A stretch of 64,000 bases of DNA, from contig OZ253477.1 in assembly GCA_965261775.1 (NCBI GenBank), positions 1,054,001 through 1,118,000 of the forward strand, in the 5' to 3' direction. This stretch comes from G965261775 sp965261775 (GTDB lineage: Bacteria; Pseudomonadota; Gammaproteobacteria; Eutrophobiales; Eutrophobiaceae). Both the position numbers and the translations under genes were made by a program. Below the pieces are notes generated by a model that saw nothing but the letters and a program-made list of their open reading frames with translations, did no database searches and was not told the origin of the DNA. Position 1 is the first letter of the stretch, and each line of letters begins with the position of its first letter. Positions 53,242-62,140 of the stretch are shown here, piece after piece.

Positions 53242-54468
53242 TCATTCCCCTACCCGCACAACCCGCACACCCTCCTGGTCCGGAATGTAGCGCCACGGGT
53301 CCACCACTACTGAACCCGCCGGGAATTTTATTTCGCGAAACAGTTCGTGCCTGGTGCCGATCAGAAACACCGATGGCTCGAATTTCGGCATATCCCCGTC
53401 CAGATGCGGGTCCCACACCGCCGGATCTTCCCCCCGCTCGCGTAAAATGCCCTCCAGCAAAAGCGCTGGACTTCCCACAACGATGTTCGACTCTGGCTTG
53501 AACGAACGCCCCAATATCACTTTCGGCAGGTCCTGCCCGTATTCCTCCATCAAGTCCGCCAGCCATTCGGTCTGTCGCTCCCGCGCCTGCATCAGCGAAT
53601 CAAAAAAATCATGACTCAAATTCAATTCCCGCGCCAGCCACGACAGCGCAATGTTGTCGCGTGGATGGTAGCCGCCGCCGTCTCCCATGCCGCCGCGCAG
53701 ATATGCCGGACTTATCAGCCGGGTCGTTGCCAGCGCAATGGAATCCGACACCGCGTCCACATTCGCCCCGGTCTTGTGGCAAATTTCCATGATTGTGTTG
53801 ATGAACGCGATTTTCATGCTGATGAATGTGTTGTAGGAAACTTTCGCCAGTTCCGCGCTGGCGATGGTCGTCTGAAAAACCGGCGCATCGTGAATGGTTG
53901 CGTAAAACCGTTTTGTCACCGCCGCCGCATCGTCGTCGTCGGCGCCCAGCAACACAAACTCCGGGTGCAGAAAATCCCGCATCGTTGTTCCCGCCGCAAT
54001 GAAAAACGGGTTGTAGCAAAGCCGGATATGCGGATTCAGCAGTGGGCGAATTTCCCGTTCAATCGTCCCCGGCAGCACGGTGGAAATGACAATCACAACC
54101 TTGTCCTCCCCGCCTCGCCCGATTTCATCGGACAGGGACTTTATGCCGGATTTCAGCGCCGAGTAGTCAAAATCCGCCCGCTCCGCTGGCAGTCGTGTAA
54201 TTCCCTCATAGCGCGGCTCGTGCGGGGTCTGAATGAGAACGAAAATGATGTCGGCGGACTGAACCAGTTCTGGAATGTCGACGATTTCAATCGCGCTTTT
54301 TTCCAGCGCCTCCTGTGCACCCTCCTCACGGTAGGGGATTTTGCGGGCGCGAATGTCCGCGACCACCCGTGCGCTGATGTCGCATCCAATGACGGGATGC
54401 CCGCGTGATTCAACCGCCAGCGCACACGGAAGGCCGAGTTTGCCAAGACCAAGAAAACCGATTTTCAT
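53242..54468 (-). CDS. UDP-glucose/GDP-mannose dehydrogenase-like protein lacking the catalytic Cys
   Basis: The 408-residue protein has an N-terminal NAD fold (MKIGFLGLGKLGLPCALAVE, GCDISARVVADI), VISTVLPGTIEREI, a central helical domain with AELAKVSYNTFISMKIAF and a C-terminal UDP-binding domain (GRSFKPESNIVVGSPAL). In this family a Cys in GGxCxPKD carries the substrate during the two-step oxidation. Here the site reads GDGGGYHPRDN with Gly in its place, so it may do a different or a partial reaction. It would supply a nucleotide sugar to the neighbouring glycosyltransferases. AAGGAG precedes the ATG. Confidence 0.83.
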   Translation of the reverse strand: MKIGFLGLGKLGLPCALAVESRGHPVIGCDISARVVADIRARKIPYREEGAQEALEKSAIEIVDIPELVQSADIIFVLIQTPHEPRYEGITRLPAERADFDYSALKSGIKSLSDEIGRGGEDKVVIVISTVLPGTIEREIRPLLNPHIRLCYNPFFIAAGTTMRDFLHPEFVLLGADDDDAAAVTKRFYATIHDAPVFQTTIASAELAKVSYNTFISMKIAFINTIMEICHKTGANVDAVSDSIALATTRLISPAYLRGGMGDGGGYHPRDNIALSWLARELNLSHDFFDSLMQARERQTEWLADLMEEYGQDLPKVILGRSFKPESNIVVGSPALLLEGILRERGEDPAVWDPHLDGDMPKFEPSVFLIGTRHELFREIKFPAGSVVVDPWRYIPDQEGVRVVRVGE

Positions 54469-54513
54469 GAGGACTCCTTCAGATCAGAATAGTTGGAAAA
54501 ACGGAAAGGCAGA

Positions 54514-54937
54514 TTATAACGCCTTTTCATTGGCGTAGGAAGATTCCCGAATTTCCAGATCCCGTCCGTGGCGGGCGACCTGGTGATGCAGGCGAATCGC
54601 ATCGCGCCATCGCCCCCTGCGAGATTCCCGGGATTGCAATGTCGGCCGTGTGACAGCGTAAGCGGTGGAGGTTTCCACAAAGGTCTGGTCCTGCATTTCG
54701 TCGCGGATGTGGCGCACAGTCATTTCTGGAAAGTCCTCCTGTATTCCTGTCCAAAGGGCGACAGATTCAATCCACGAGTCGCAATGTGGATTCAGAGAAA
54801 AATGTCCGGGCAACTCAAACGCCCTCCGGTGGAGGATCGGAAAAATATTCAGATCGGGAGAGTCTGGAGTGAGCGGATTTAAGACCGACAGGCGTCCCCG
54901 TGCGGCGGCGACCAGTGAATCCCGACCCTGCGTCTTG
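54514..54937 (-). pseudogene. duplicated 3-prime part of the following glycosyltransferase
   Basis: The minus strand repeats the last 140 codons of the gene at 54982-55884 (HFSLNPHCDSWIESVALWTG ... SSYANEKAL) with a few changes. The copy lacks a start and the N-terminal half. The direct repeat includes the shared 3-prime flank (GAGGACTCCTTCAGATCAGA at 54469 and 54937), with a period of 468 bases. Confidence 0.8.
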
Positions 54938-54981
54938 AGGACTCCTTCAGATCAGAATGGTTGGAAAAACGGAAAGGCAGA

Positions 54982-55884
54982 TTATAGCGCCTTTTCATTG
55001 GTGTAGGAAGATTCCTGAATTTCCAAATCCCGTCCGTGGCGGGCGACCTGGTGATGCAGGCGAATCGCATCGCGCCATCGCCCCCTGCGAGATTCCCGGG
55101 ATTGCAATGTCGGCTGTGTGACAGCGTAAGCGGTGGAGGTTTCCGCAAAGGTCTGGTCCTGCATTTCGTCGCGGATGTGGCGCACAGTCATTTCTGGAAA
55201 GTCCTCCTGTATTCCTGTCCAAAGGGCGACAGATTCAATCCACGAGTCGCAATGTGGATTCAGAGAAAAATGTCCAAGCAACTCAAACGCCTTCCGGTGG
55301 AGGATCGGAAAAATATTCAGATCGGGAGAATCTGGAGTGACCGGATTTAAGACCGACAGGCGTCCCCGTGCGGCGGCGACCAGTGAATCCCAACCCTGCG
55401 TCATGATGCGTGAGTCGTCGTTGTAAAGAAAAAGAAAATCGCCTCGCGCGGCCGCCGCGAGTTCGTTAACAAACAGATGAAAGGTTTTGTATCCTCCTTT
55501 ACGCGGACCGACGAGAATCCGTAAATCAACGGGGGCGCATTCCGCCGCCAGCGAATCCTGAACCGCCAGAGTCGCGGCGTCATCGTCGTCCAAACGAATC
55601 AAAATTTCCACTTGCATCGGATTTTCGCAGGTCGCGGTCAAATTGCGCAAAGCCTCGGCCAGTCTCTCTGGACGCCCGCGCGAGGGCAACAGGACAGATA
55701 CGACTTTTCCCCGACTGACAAACACCGGGGAAATATTTTCGTCGGAATCCAGCGCCGCGCCGATTCGCAAAATCACGAAACGCTCGACCTCCCGCAACGG
55801 TCTGCGGACATAGCACGCGACCGCGCGTGACAGGAGAGGCTTTTGAAGCCGTTTATTTTTAAGGCCGTTGTTGTTTTTGGACAT
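54982..55884 (-). CDS. GT-A fold glycosyltransferase
   Basis: The 300-residue protein begins MSKNNNGLKNKRLQKPLLSR. It contains VVSVLLPSRGRPERLAEALR, ILIRLDDDDAAT with the metal-binding acidic run, FLFLYNDDSRIMTQGWDSLV and NIFPILHRKAFELLGHFS. This is the GT2-type layout. An ATG three codons earlier is possible. It runs divergently from the FkbM gene and is followed by its own duplicated tail. Confidence 0.8.
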   Translation of the reverse strand: MSKNNNGLKNKRLQKPLLSRAVACYVRRPLREVERFVILRIGAALDSDENISPVFVSRGKVVSVLLPSRGRPERLAEALRNLTATCENPMQVEILIRLDDDDAATLAVQDSLAAECAPVDLRILVGPRKGGYKTFHLFVNELAAAARGDFLFLYNDDSRIMTQGWDSLVAAARGRLSVLNPVTPDSPDLNIFPILHRKAFELLGHFSLNPHCDSWIESVALWTGIQEDFPEMTVRHIRDEMQDQTFAETSTAYAVTQPTLQSRESRRGRWRDAIRLHHQVARHGRDLEIQESSYTNEKAL

Positions 55885-56094
55885 TGGCAACATCCTGCTA
55901 TGATATCATTTTTCCGTTTGCCACCGGTGACGTTAAGTTGATCGCGGGCATTGCACCCCGGTCAAAAACGCCAGCGCCCAAAGACAGGCGACTGCCAGAG
56001 GATACCGGACAGGGTGCGGGCACGGTGTTGCCGGTGCGCGGTTTGCAAAGCCCGGTGAATTCTCCGGCGCGTCCCGGGTGGCGGCGGGAATGCG

Positions 56095-56210
56095 GCGCGG
56101 GTGCGCATCACCTGACATTAACAGGATTGGGGAAAGTGTTTAAAGGCATTTCGCAGTGTGTGCCTTTCGCAACAATGAAAGATACTGCGAGATTGAGGGA
56201 GGGTGGTAAA
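56095..56210 (+). pseudogene. 3-prime remnant of the GT2 glycosyltransferase with internal deletion
   Basis: The DNA GCGCATCACCTGACATTAAC and GGAAAGTGTTTAAAGGCATT matches the end of the gene at 48895-49815; it then skips to AAAGATACTGCGAGATTGAG. The region 55894-56094 before it holds no supportable gene. Confidence 0.6.
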
Positions 56211-56216
56211 TCGGTC

Positions 56217-57020
56217 ATGGGTTTTCGCAAATTCTTTTGGCAGCGCGTTGTCGGCGCGTATCCGGTGACGATTCGCGGCGAGCGCTTTGTGTGCCTTCCG
56301 CGTGACCGCTCATCGTGGCGGGGCATGGCCGGCGAAAAAGGCGAGCAAGGCGCGCTGGACATTCTGGACTCCTGTCTTTCGCCGCAAAGCGTCATGTGGG
56401 ACATTGGCGCGAACATCGGGCAGTTGGCGCTTTACGCTTCGCGCAAATGTCGGCGGGTGGTGTGCTTTGAGCCGGACCTGGTTTCGTTATCGGTTTTGCA
56501 TTGGAATCTCGCCCACAACCGGGTGAAGAATGTGACCGTGATTGGCGCGGCGCTGGCGGAGAAAACCGGCTTTATAGAGATGGGCTCATTTTGGGACGGC
56601 GGAGCACTGGGGCGCTCGGTGACGAGCTCGCGCCCGTCTCCAGATTCCGAAACGATTATGGCCGCCGCGCTGGGGCCGGATTCGTGGGGCACATGGCTGC
56701 GCGAGGAGCCGCCGGATTTGATAAAAATGGACATTGAGGGTGGCGAGTTTGAACTGCTTCCGGCGCTGATGGAATGGCTGTTGCAGAATCGCCCGAAATT
56801 CCTGCTTTCTCTGCACGCCGCGCCGTTGCGTGAGTCCGGGCGCATGAACGCCGCCGAAGCACGGGAGGCGCTGGAAAAATGCGCGGAACTGTTGTCGTTT
56901 TACGGCGAATTTACCGCGTTGGCGACCGGCGAAAAATATCCGCTGTCCGAGCTTCCGGCGCGAATGTCGGGAGACGGGAAAGATGACTCTATCTGGATGC
57001 AGGGCGTGTTTTTGGAGTGA
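56217..57020 (+). CDS. FkbM-family methyltransferase
   Basis: A 267-residue SAM-dependent methyltransferase: MGFRKFFWQRVVGAYPVTIR, then motif I MWDIGANIGQLALYASRK, VCFEPDLVSLSVLHWNL, and LIKMDIEGGEFELLPALME near the C-terminus. It probably O-methylates a sugar of the surface glycan. The longest frame starts further upstream in glycosyltransferase remnants, so the ATG after GGGAGGG is chosen. A broken copy of its start lies at 36508-36683. Confidence 0.83.
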   Translation: MGFRKFFWQRVVGAYPVTIRGERFVCLPRDRSSWRGMAGEKGEQGALDILDSCLSPQSVMWDIGANIGQLALYASRKCRRVVCFEPDLVSLSVLHWNLAHNRVKNVTVIGAALAEKTGFIEMGSFWDGGALGRSVTSSRPSPDSETIMAAALGPDSWGTWLREEPPDLIKMDIEGGEFELLPALMEWLLQNRPKFLLSLHAAPLRESGRMNAAEAREALEKCAELLSFYGEFTALATGEKYPLSELPARMSGDGKDDSIWMQGVFLE

Positions 57021-57486
57021 GCCCGGGTCGGTGCCGGAAATTCCCCGCAAAAAACACTATCGTATTCCGGTTAACCCTGGGGGAGATAATTGTCCTCTCT
57101 CAAAACCTGAAAGAGACAAACCAGACATGAGATGGAACCTCCAGGGAAAGGCGCTTTTCCTCATCTGCTGACGGGGGACTCGCGGTCGGACGCGGGAAAG
57201 GGTTCGGCGCCCGGCGTTGCTGGTGAGCCGTTTTTTTGGCGTAGTCGGCGGAGATTTCGGCGGAGTTGTTATGCTCAATATGGCCGGACTGGGTGATGGC
57301 GCTGGACTTTAATGACTGGACCCGGCGCTCCAGCCTCTGGCGCGTTTATGAAATTTCCGTTCCCTGAATTTCCGTTTTTTGCGCGATGTCGGCGCGGTGA
57401 TTTCTATCGTCCGGGTCGCCAGGGCACCACCACATCATCAGAGCTCAACACGCTCAAGAACAGGATTCGGTCACCACCGGGCAGGC
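57021..57486. other. gap with remnants, no intact gene
   Basis: The middle part (57180-57215) resembles the GC-rich sequence near 52990-53040. From about 57395 to 57465 it matches the end of a repeat domain of the exported Thr-rich family (GGGTCGCCAGGGCACCACC, ACCACATCATCAGAGCTCAA). No complete frame. Confidence 0.5.
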
Positions 57487-58443
57487 TCAGGGCCCGGCGG
57501 TGGTGGTGGCCGCTGTCGTCGTTGGCGCGGGGATTTCCACCGTCCGCTCCAGCCCCGGGGAAGCCACCATTACAGCATCAGATTCCAGCAGAGCGCTCGT
57601 ATAAGTTCCAGTCACGCCCTCCGGGAGCTCTAAATACACGGTGTACATTTCCGGATTACCCATGGAGCCGCTGGCACTGCCTCTCATGATCCCTGTCACG
57701 CCACCGAAATTCACCCGAAAACGGAAAGCAACTTCTCCCGGCACCGCGCTTTCCAGGGTAATGTCGTGTCGCACCCTTCCTTCATTCATCTCGTAAGTGA
57801 GCGTATATGCCGTCACACCGACGGGCGCCGCGGTCGCCGTTGTCGTTGGCGCGGGGATTTCCACCGTCCGCTCCAGCCCCGGGGAAGCCACCATTACAGC
57901 ATCAGATTCCAGCAGAGCGCTCGTATAAGTTCCAGTCACGCCCTCCGGGAGCTCTAAATACACGGTGTACATTTCCGGATTACCCATGGAGCCGCTGGCA
58001 CTGCCTCTCATGATCCCTGTCACGCCACCGAAATTCACCCGAAAACGGAAAGCAACTTCTCCCGGCACCGCGCTTTCCAGGGTAATGTCGTGTCGCACCC
58101 TTCCTTCATTCATCTCGTAAGTGAGCGTATATGCCGTCACACCGACGGGCGCCGCGGTCGCCGTTGTCGTTGGCGCGGTGGTGATGGCCACGGTCGTGGC
58201 GACCGCCGGGGAGGTCTGGGCATGGACGGGCAGGGCAACGACGTCGATGGCCGGTTTTTGCCATTTTTTTGGCATCAACGGCAAGAGCAAGGCCGCCCCC
58301 GCCGCGACGCCACCGGTATTTTTCAGCAGTTTGCGGCGCTTGCCGTCAACCCGATATGGGGGGGGTGAGTCGGAATCCGCGACGTCGCTGTCTGTGCGCG
58401 GCGTCAGGTCGTGTGCTTTTGTTGGCTTATCGTCTTTCTTCAT
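57487..58443 (-). CDS. exported Thr-rich repeat protein (family member 3)
   Basis: The 318-residue protein begins MKKDDKPTKAHDLTPRTDSD, followed by a Pro run coded by eight Cs, a twin-arginine-like signal (KRRKLLKNTGG, then GAALLLPLMPKKW and QKPAIDVVALPVHAQTSP), a short Thr linker and two identical 108-residue beta-rich domains (VTAYTLTYEMNEGRVRHDIT ... TYTSALLESDAVMVASPG). The eight-C run at 58348-58355 is in frame here. It should be exported; function unknown. Confidence 0.75.
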   Translation of the reverse strand: MKKDDKPTKAHDLTPRTDSDVADSDSPPPYRVDGKRRKLLKNTGGVAAGAALLLPLMPKKWQKPAIDVVALPVHAQTSPAVATTVAITTAPTTTATAAPVGVTAYTLTYEMNEGRVRHDITLESAVPGEVAFRFRVNFGGVTGIMRGSASGSMGNPEMYTVYLELPEGVTGTYTSALLESDAVMVASPGLERTVEIPAPTTTATAAPVGVTAYTLTYEMNEGRVRHDITLESAVPGEVAFRFRVNFGGVTGIMRGSASGSMGNPEMYTVYLELPEGVTGTYTSALLESDAVMVASPGLERTVEIPAPTTTAATTTAGP

Positions 58444-58479
58444 CTTGCGTTTTTCCTTTCGTTATTACAAGGTTGCCCA

Positions 58480-58509
58480 AGTTTATGCCATCGCCTCCGC
58501 GGTTGTCAA
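58480..58509 (-). promoter_or_regulatory. sigma-70 type promoter of family member 3
   Basis: On the minus strand TTGACA (58509-58504) and TAAACT (58485-58480) with an 18-base spacer, in the conserved leader module. Confidence 0.65.
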
Positions 58510-58701
58510 ACGCGTGCTGGAAAATTAAAGGCGCCGCAAAATTAACTCCTGTTATCAGGCGCGTCTCCCGGCGTTTTTTCGACACGCCGCCGCCGAAAAA
58601 AAGATCGCCCGGCGTCCGATCGTAATCGGGGGGCGATTGGGGAAACGAAAGCCCGTCTTCCCGCCTCACCCGCAGGAACGGGGGCGCCGTCGGGGGCAGG
58701 C

Positions 58702-60950
58702 TCAGGGCGCGGCGGTGGTGGTGGCCGCTGTCGTCGTTGGCGCGGGGACTTCTTCCGTCTGGGTCGCCAGGGATTCAGGCACCACCACATCATCAGAACT
58801 CAACACGCTCGTATAAGTTCCAGACGCGCCCTCCGGGATAGGGAAAGACCGTTCGTGTCGGTCCCCGCTCTGTCGGACGAGAGTGAATGTTTCGGGGTCG
58901 TTGGTGATCCCCCCAAAAGTTATCTCAAAAGTGAAATCAGGTCGTGCCACCGCTCTGTTCAGGATAATGGAGTGGTGCACTACCGGCATCCCGGAGACCA
59001 AACGATACCGGAGAGTATATTCCTCTACCCTCAGCGGTTCCGCTGTCGTTGTTGACGCGGTGATTTCTACCGTCTGGGTCGCCTTGTCCGCAGGCACCAC
59101 CACTCTGGGATCCTGAGAAACCAACGTGCTTGTATAAGTTCCGGTCAAGCCCTCCGTGAACATGGTATACACGATGTACATTCTCGGATTATCCATGGAG
59201 CTGCTGACACTGCCTCCGTCTGTGAACTGGTTTGAGGCGAAATTCACCACAAGATCGAAAAAAACTTCTCCTGGTATCGCTCTGTCCACGGTAATGTCGT
59301 GTCGCACCCTTCCTTCATTCATCTCGTAAGTGGACGTATATGCCGTCACACGGACGGGGGCCGCGGTCGTCGTTGGCGCGGGGACTTCTTCCGTCTGGGT
59401 CGCCAGGGACTCAGGCACCACCACATCATCAGAACTCAACACGCTCGTATAAGTTCCAGACGCGCCCTCCGGGATAGGGAAAGACCGTTCGTGTCGGTCC
59501 CCGCTCTGTCGGACGAGAGTGAATGTTTCGGGGTCGTTGGTGATCCCCCCAAAAGTTATCTCAAAAGTGAAATCAGGTCGTGCCACCGCTCTGTTCAGGA
59601 TAATGGAGTGGTGCACTACCGGCATCCCGGAGACCAAACGATACCGGAGAGTATATTCCTCTACCCTCAGCGGTTCCGCTGTCGTTGTTGACGCGGTGAT
59701 TTCTACCGTCTGGGTCGCCTTGTCCGCAGGCACCACCACTCTGGGATCCTGAGAAACCAACGTGCTTGTATAAGTTCCGGTCAAGCCCTCCGTGAACATG
59801 GTATACACGATGTACATTCTCGGATTATCCATGGAGCTGCTGACACTGCCTCCGTCTGTGAACTGGTTTGAGGCGAAATTCACCACAAGATCGAAAAAAA
59901 CTTCTCCTGGTATCGCTCTGTCCACGGTAATGTCGTGTCGCACCCTTCCTTCATTCATCTCGTAAGTGGACGTATATGCCGTCACACGGACGGGCGCCGC
60001 GGTCGTCGTTGGCGCGGGGACTTCTTCCGTCTGGGTCGCCAGGGACTCAGGCACCACCACATCATCAGAACTCAACACGCTCGTATAAGTTCCAGACGCG
60101 CCCTCCGGGATAGGGAAAGACCGTTCGTGTCGGTCCCCGCTCTGTCGGACGAGAGTGAATGTTTCGGGGTCGTTGGTGATCCCCCCAAAAGTTATCTCAA
60201 AAGTGAAATCAGGTCGTGCCACCGCTCTGTTCAGGATAATGGAGTGGTGCACTACCGGCATCCCGGAGACCAAACGATACCGGAGAGTATATTCCTCTAC
60301 CCTCAGCGGTTCCGCTGTCGTTGTTGACGCGGTGATTTCTACCGTCTGGGTCGCCTTGTCCGCAGGCACCACCACTCTGGGATCCTGAGAAACCAACGTG
60401 CTTGTATAAGTTCCGGTCAAGCCCTCCGTGAACATGGTATACACGATGTACATTCTCGGATTATCCATGGAGCTGCTGACACTGCCTCCGTCTGTGAACT
60501 GGTTTGAGGCGAAATTCACCACAAGATCGAAAAAAACTTCTCCTGGTATCGCTCTGTCCACGGTAATGTCGTGTCGCACCCTTCCTTCATTCATCTCGTA
60601 AGTGGACGTATATGCCGTCACACGGACGGGGGCCGCGGTCGCCGTTGTCGTTGGCGCCGCCGTCGTGGTGGCCTCGGTTGTTGCCGCCGTCGTGGCGACC
60701 GCCGGGGAGGTCTGGGCATGGACGGGCAGGCCGACGACGTCGATGGCCGGTTTTTGCCATTTTTTTGGCAACAGCCCCGTCGCCAGCGCCGCGGTGGCGG
60801 TGGCGGTGCCGGTTTTTTTCAGCAGTTTTCGGCGCCTGCCGTCAACCTGATAATGGGGGGGGGGGGGGGGGGTGAGCCGGAATCCGCGACGTCGCTGTCT
60901 GTGCGCGGCGTCAGGTCATGTGCTTTTGTTGGCTTATCGTCTTTCTTCAT
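58702..60950 (-). CDS. exported Thr-rich repeat protein (family member 4), out of frame at a poly-C tract
   Basis: From the ATG at 60950 the frame reads MKKDDKPTKAHDLTPRTDSD, VADSGSP and enters a run of 18 Cs. With 18 the frame then reads through to an early stop; with 16 or 19 it would continue HYQVDGRRRKLLKKTG into the twin-arginine-like signal and the 689-residue open rest (PKKWQKPAIDVVGLPVHAQT onward). That rest holds three nearly identical 212-residue repeats, each of two beta-rich domains (TYTSTLVSQDPRVVVPADKA; TYTSVLSSDDVVVPESLATQ). In this assembly the gene is therefore OFF. The run may be miscounted by sequencing, but long G/C runs are also the classical phase-variation device. Confidence 0.72.
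58731..60639 (-). repeat. three tandem 636-bp repeats inside family member 4
   Basis: The same sequence returns at a period of 636 bases (for example CCCGCTCTGTCGGACGAGAG at about 58865, 59501 and 60137), with very few differences. Each unit codes 212 residues. Near identity suggests recent expansion or gene conversion. Confidence 0.9.
60855..60872. repeat. 18-G homopolymer (poly-C in the coding strand)
   Basis: An uninterrupted run of 18 Gs on the plus strand, 26 codons after the start of family member 4. Length modulo 3 decides whether the protein is made. Confidence 0.9.
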
Positions 60951-60985
60951 CTGCGTTTTTCCTTTCGCTATTACAAGGTTGCCCA

Positions 60986-61015
60986 AGTTTATGCCATCGC
61001 CTCCGCGATTGTCAA
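60986..61015 (-). promoter_or_regulatory. sigma-70 type promoter of family member 4
   Basis: Minus-strand TTGACA (61015-61010) and TAAACT (60991-60986), 18-base spacer, same leader module as the other copies. Confidence 0.65.
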
Positions 61016-61135
61016 AGGCTTACTGAAAAATAAAGGCGTCGCAAAATGGGCTCCTGTTATCAGGCGCGTCTCCCGGCGTCTGGTGTCTTACCGCAATCGG
61101 GGGCGATTGGGGGAACGAAAGCCCCGTCTTCCCGC

Positions 61136-61250
61136 CTCACCCGCGGGCAGCAGCAGATACGCGACAGGCAACGGGGGCGTTACAGGAAACAGAGACGCGA
61201 CCGGCAACAAATTCGCTACAAGCAGCGGGGGGGCGCACCGCAGGGGGGCA
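61136..61250. repeat. degenerate minisatellite downstream of family member 5
   Basis: Imperfect repeats of elements such as GCGACAGGCAACGGGGGCGT and TACAGGAAACAGAGACGCGA. Similar sequence recurs at 62060-62135 and, inverted, near 20130. Confidence 0.55.
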
Positions 61251-61253
61251 GGC

Positions 61254-61847
61254 TCAGGTGATTGGTATCATATGGGTCGCCCGGGACTCAGGCACCACCA
61301 CATTGCCCGTAGGAGAACTCAACACGCTCGTATAAGTTCCGGTCACGCCAGACGGGAGCATATCCCTAACTGCTACATTCGTATTAGTTATGGCGATGGT
61401 TTTTTCCGTTCCCCCGAAAGTTACCTTAGCAACTAAATCGTTAGCACCTATAGGACCTGTCGCTCCCGTCAGGCTAACGGAGTGTACCACGACGTTTCCC
61501 AGACGTTCGACATTATATATCCTCACCATCGCCAGCGCCGCCGTCGTAGTCGCCGCCGTCGTAGTCGCCTCGGTTGTTGTTGCCTCAGTTGTTGCCGCCG
61601 TCGTGGCGACCGCCGGGGAGGTCTGGGCATGGACGGGCAGGCCGACGACGTCGATGGCCGGTTTTTGCCATTTTTTTGGCAACAGCCACGACGCCAGCGC
61701 CGCGGTGGCGGTGGCGGCGCTGGTCTTTCTCAGCAGTGTGCGGCGCTTGCCGTCGACCCCGGCAGAGGGCGAGCTGGAATCCGTCACGTCGCTGTCTGTG
61801 CGCGGCGTCGGGTCGTGTGCTTTTGTTGGCTTATCGTCTTTCTTCAT
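61254..61847 (-). CDS. exported Thr-rich repeat protein (family member 5)
   Basis: The 197-residue protein shares the leader MKKDDKPTKAHDPTPRTDSD, the twin-arginine-like signal (KRRTLLRKTSAA ... LASWLLPKKWQKPAIDVVGL), VHAQTSP, a short EATTT linker and one C-terminal beta-rich domain ending TYTSVLSSPTGNVVVPE. The Pro run of the sisters is replaced by SSSPSAGVDG, so it has no homopolymer. The in-frame extension upstream lies in the leader module. Confidence 0.75.
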   Translation of the reverse strand: MKKDDKPTKAHDPTPRTDSDVTDSSSPSAGVDGKRRTLLRKTSAATATAALASWLLPKKWQKPAIDVVGLPVHAQTSPAVATTAATTEATTTEATTTAATTTAALAMVRIYNVERLGNVVVHSVSLTGATGPIGANDLVAKVTFGGTEKTIAITNTNVAVRDMLPSGVTGTYTSVLSSPTGNVVVPESRATHMIPIT

Positions 61848-61882
61848 CTGCGTTTTTCCTTTCGTTATTACAAGGTTGCCCA

Positions 61883-61912
61883 AGTTTATGCCGTTGCCTC
61901 CGCGATTGTCAA
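61883..61912 (-). promoter_or_regulatory. sigma-70 type promoter of family member 5
   Basis: Minus-strand TTGACA (61912-61907) and TAAACT (61888-61883), 18-base spacer. Confidence 0.65.
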
Positions 61913-62059
61913 AGGCTTGCTGGAAAATTAAAGGCGCCGCAAAATGGGCTCCTGTTATCAGGCGCGTCCCCGGCCTTTTTTCGACACGCCGCCGCAAAAA
62001 AAAGATCGCCCGGCGTCTGGCGTCTTACCGCAATCGGGGGGCGACTGGGGGAATGGGGA

Positions 62060-62135
62060 ATGGGGCGTTACAGGCAACAGAGACGCGACAGGAAACGGGG
62101 GCGTTACAGGTAGCAGATACGCTACAGGCAGCGGG
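62060..62135. repeat. degenerate minisatellite upstream of family member 5
   Basis: Repeats of TTACAGGCAACAGAGACGCG and variants, between the leader module and the next glycosyltransferase gene. Confidence 0.5.
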
Positions 62136-62140
62136 GGGGT

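Noticed and set aside
58855..60388. Three identical 77-residue plus-strand frames
   Set aside because: They are antisense to the repeated exported-protein domains and have no ribosome sites.
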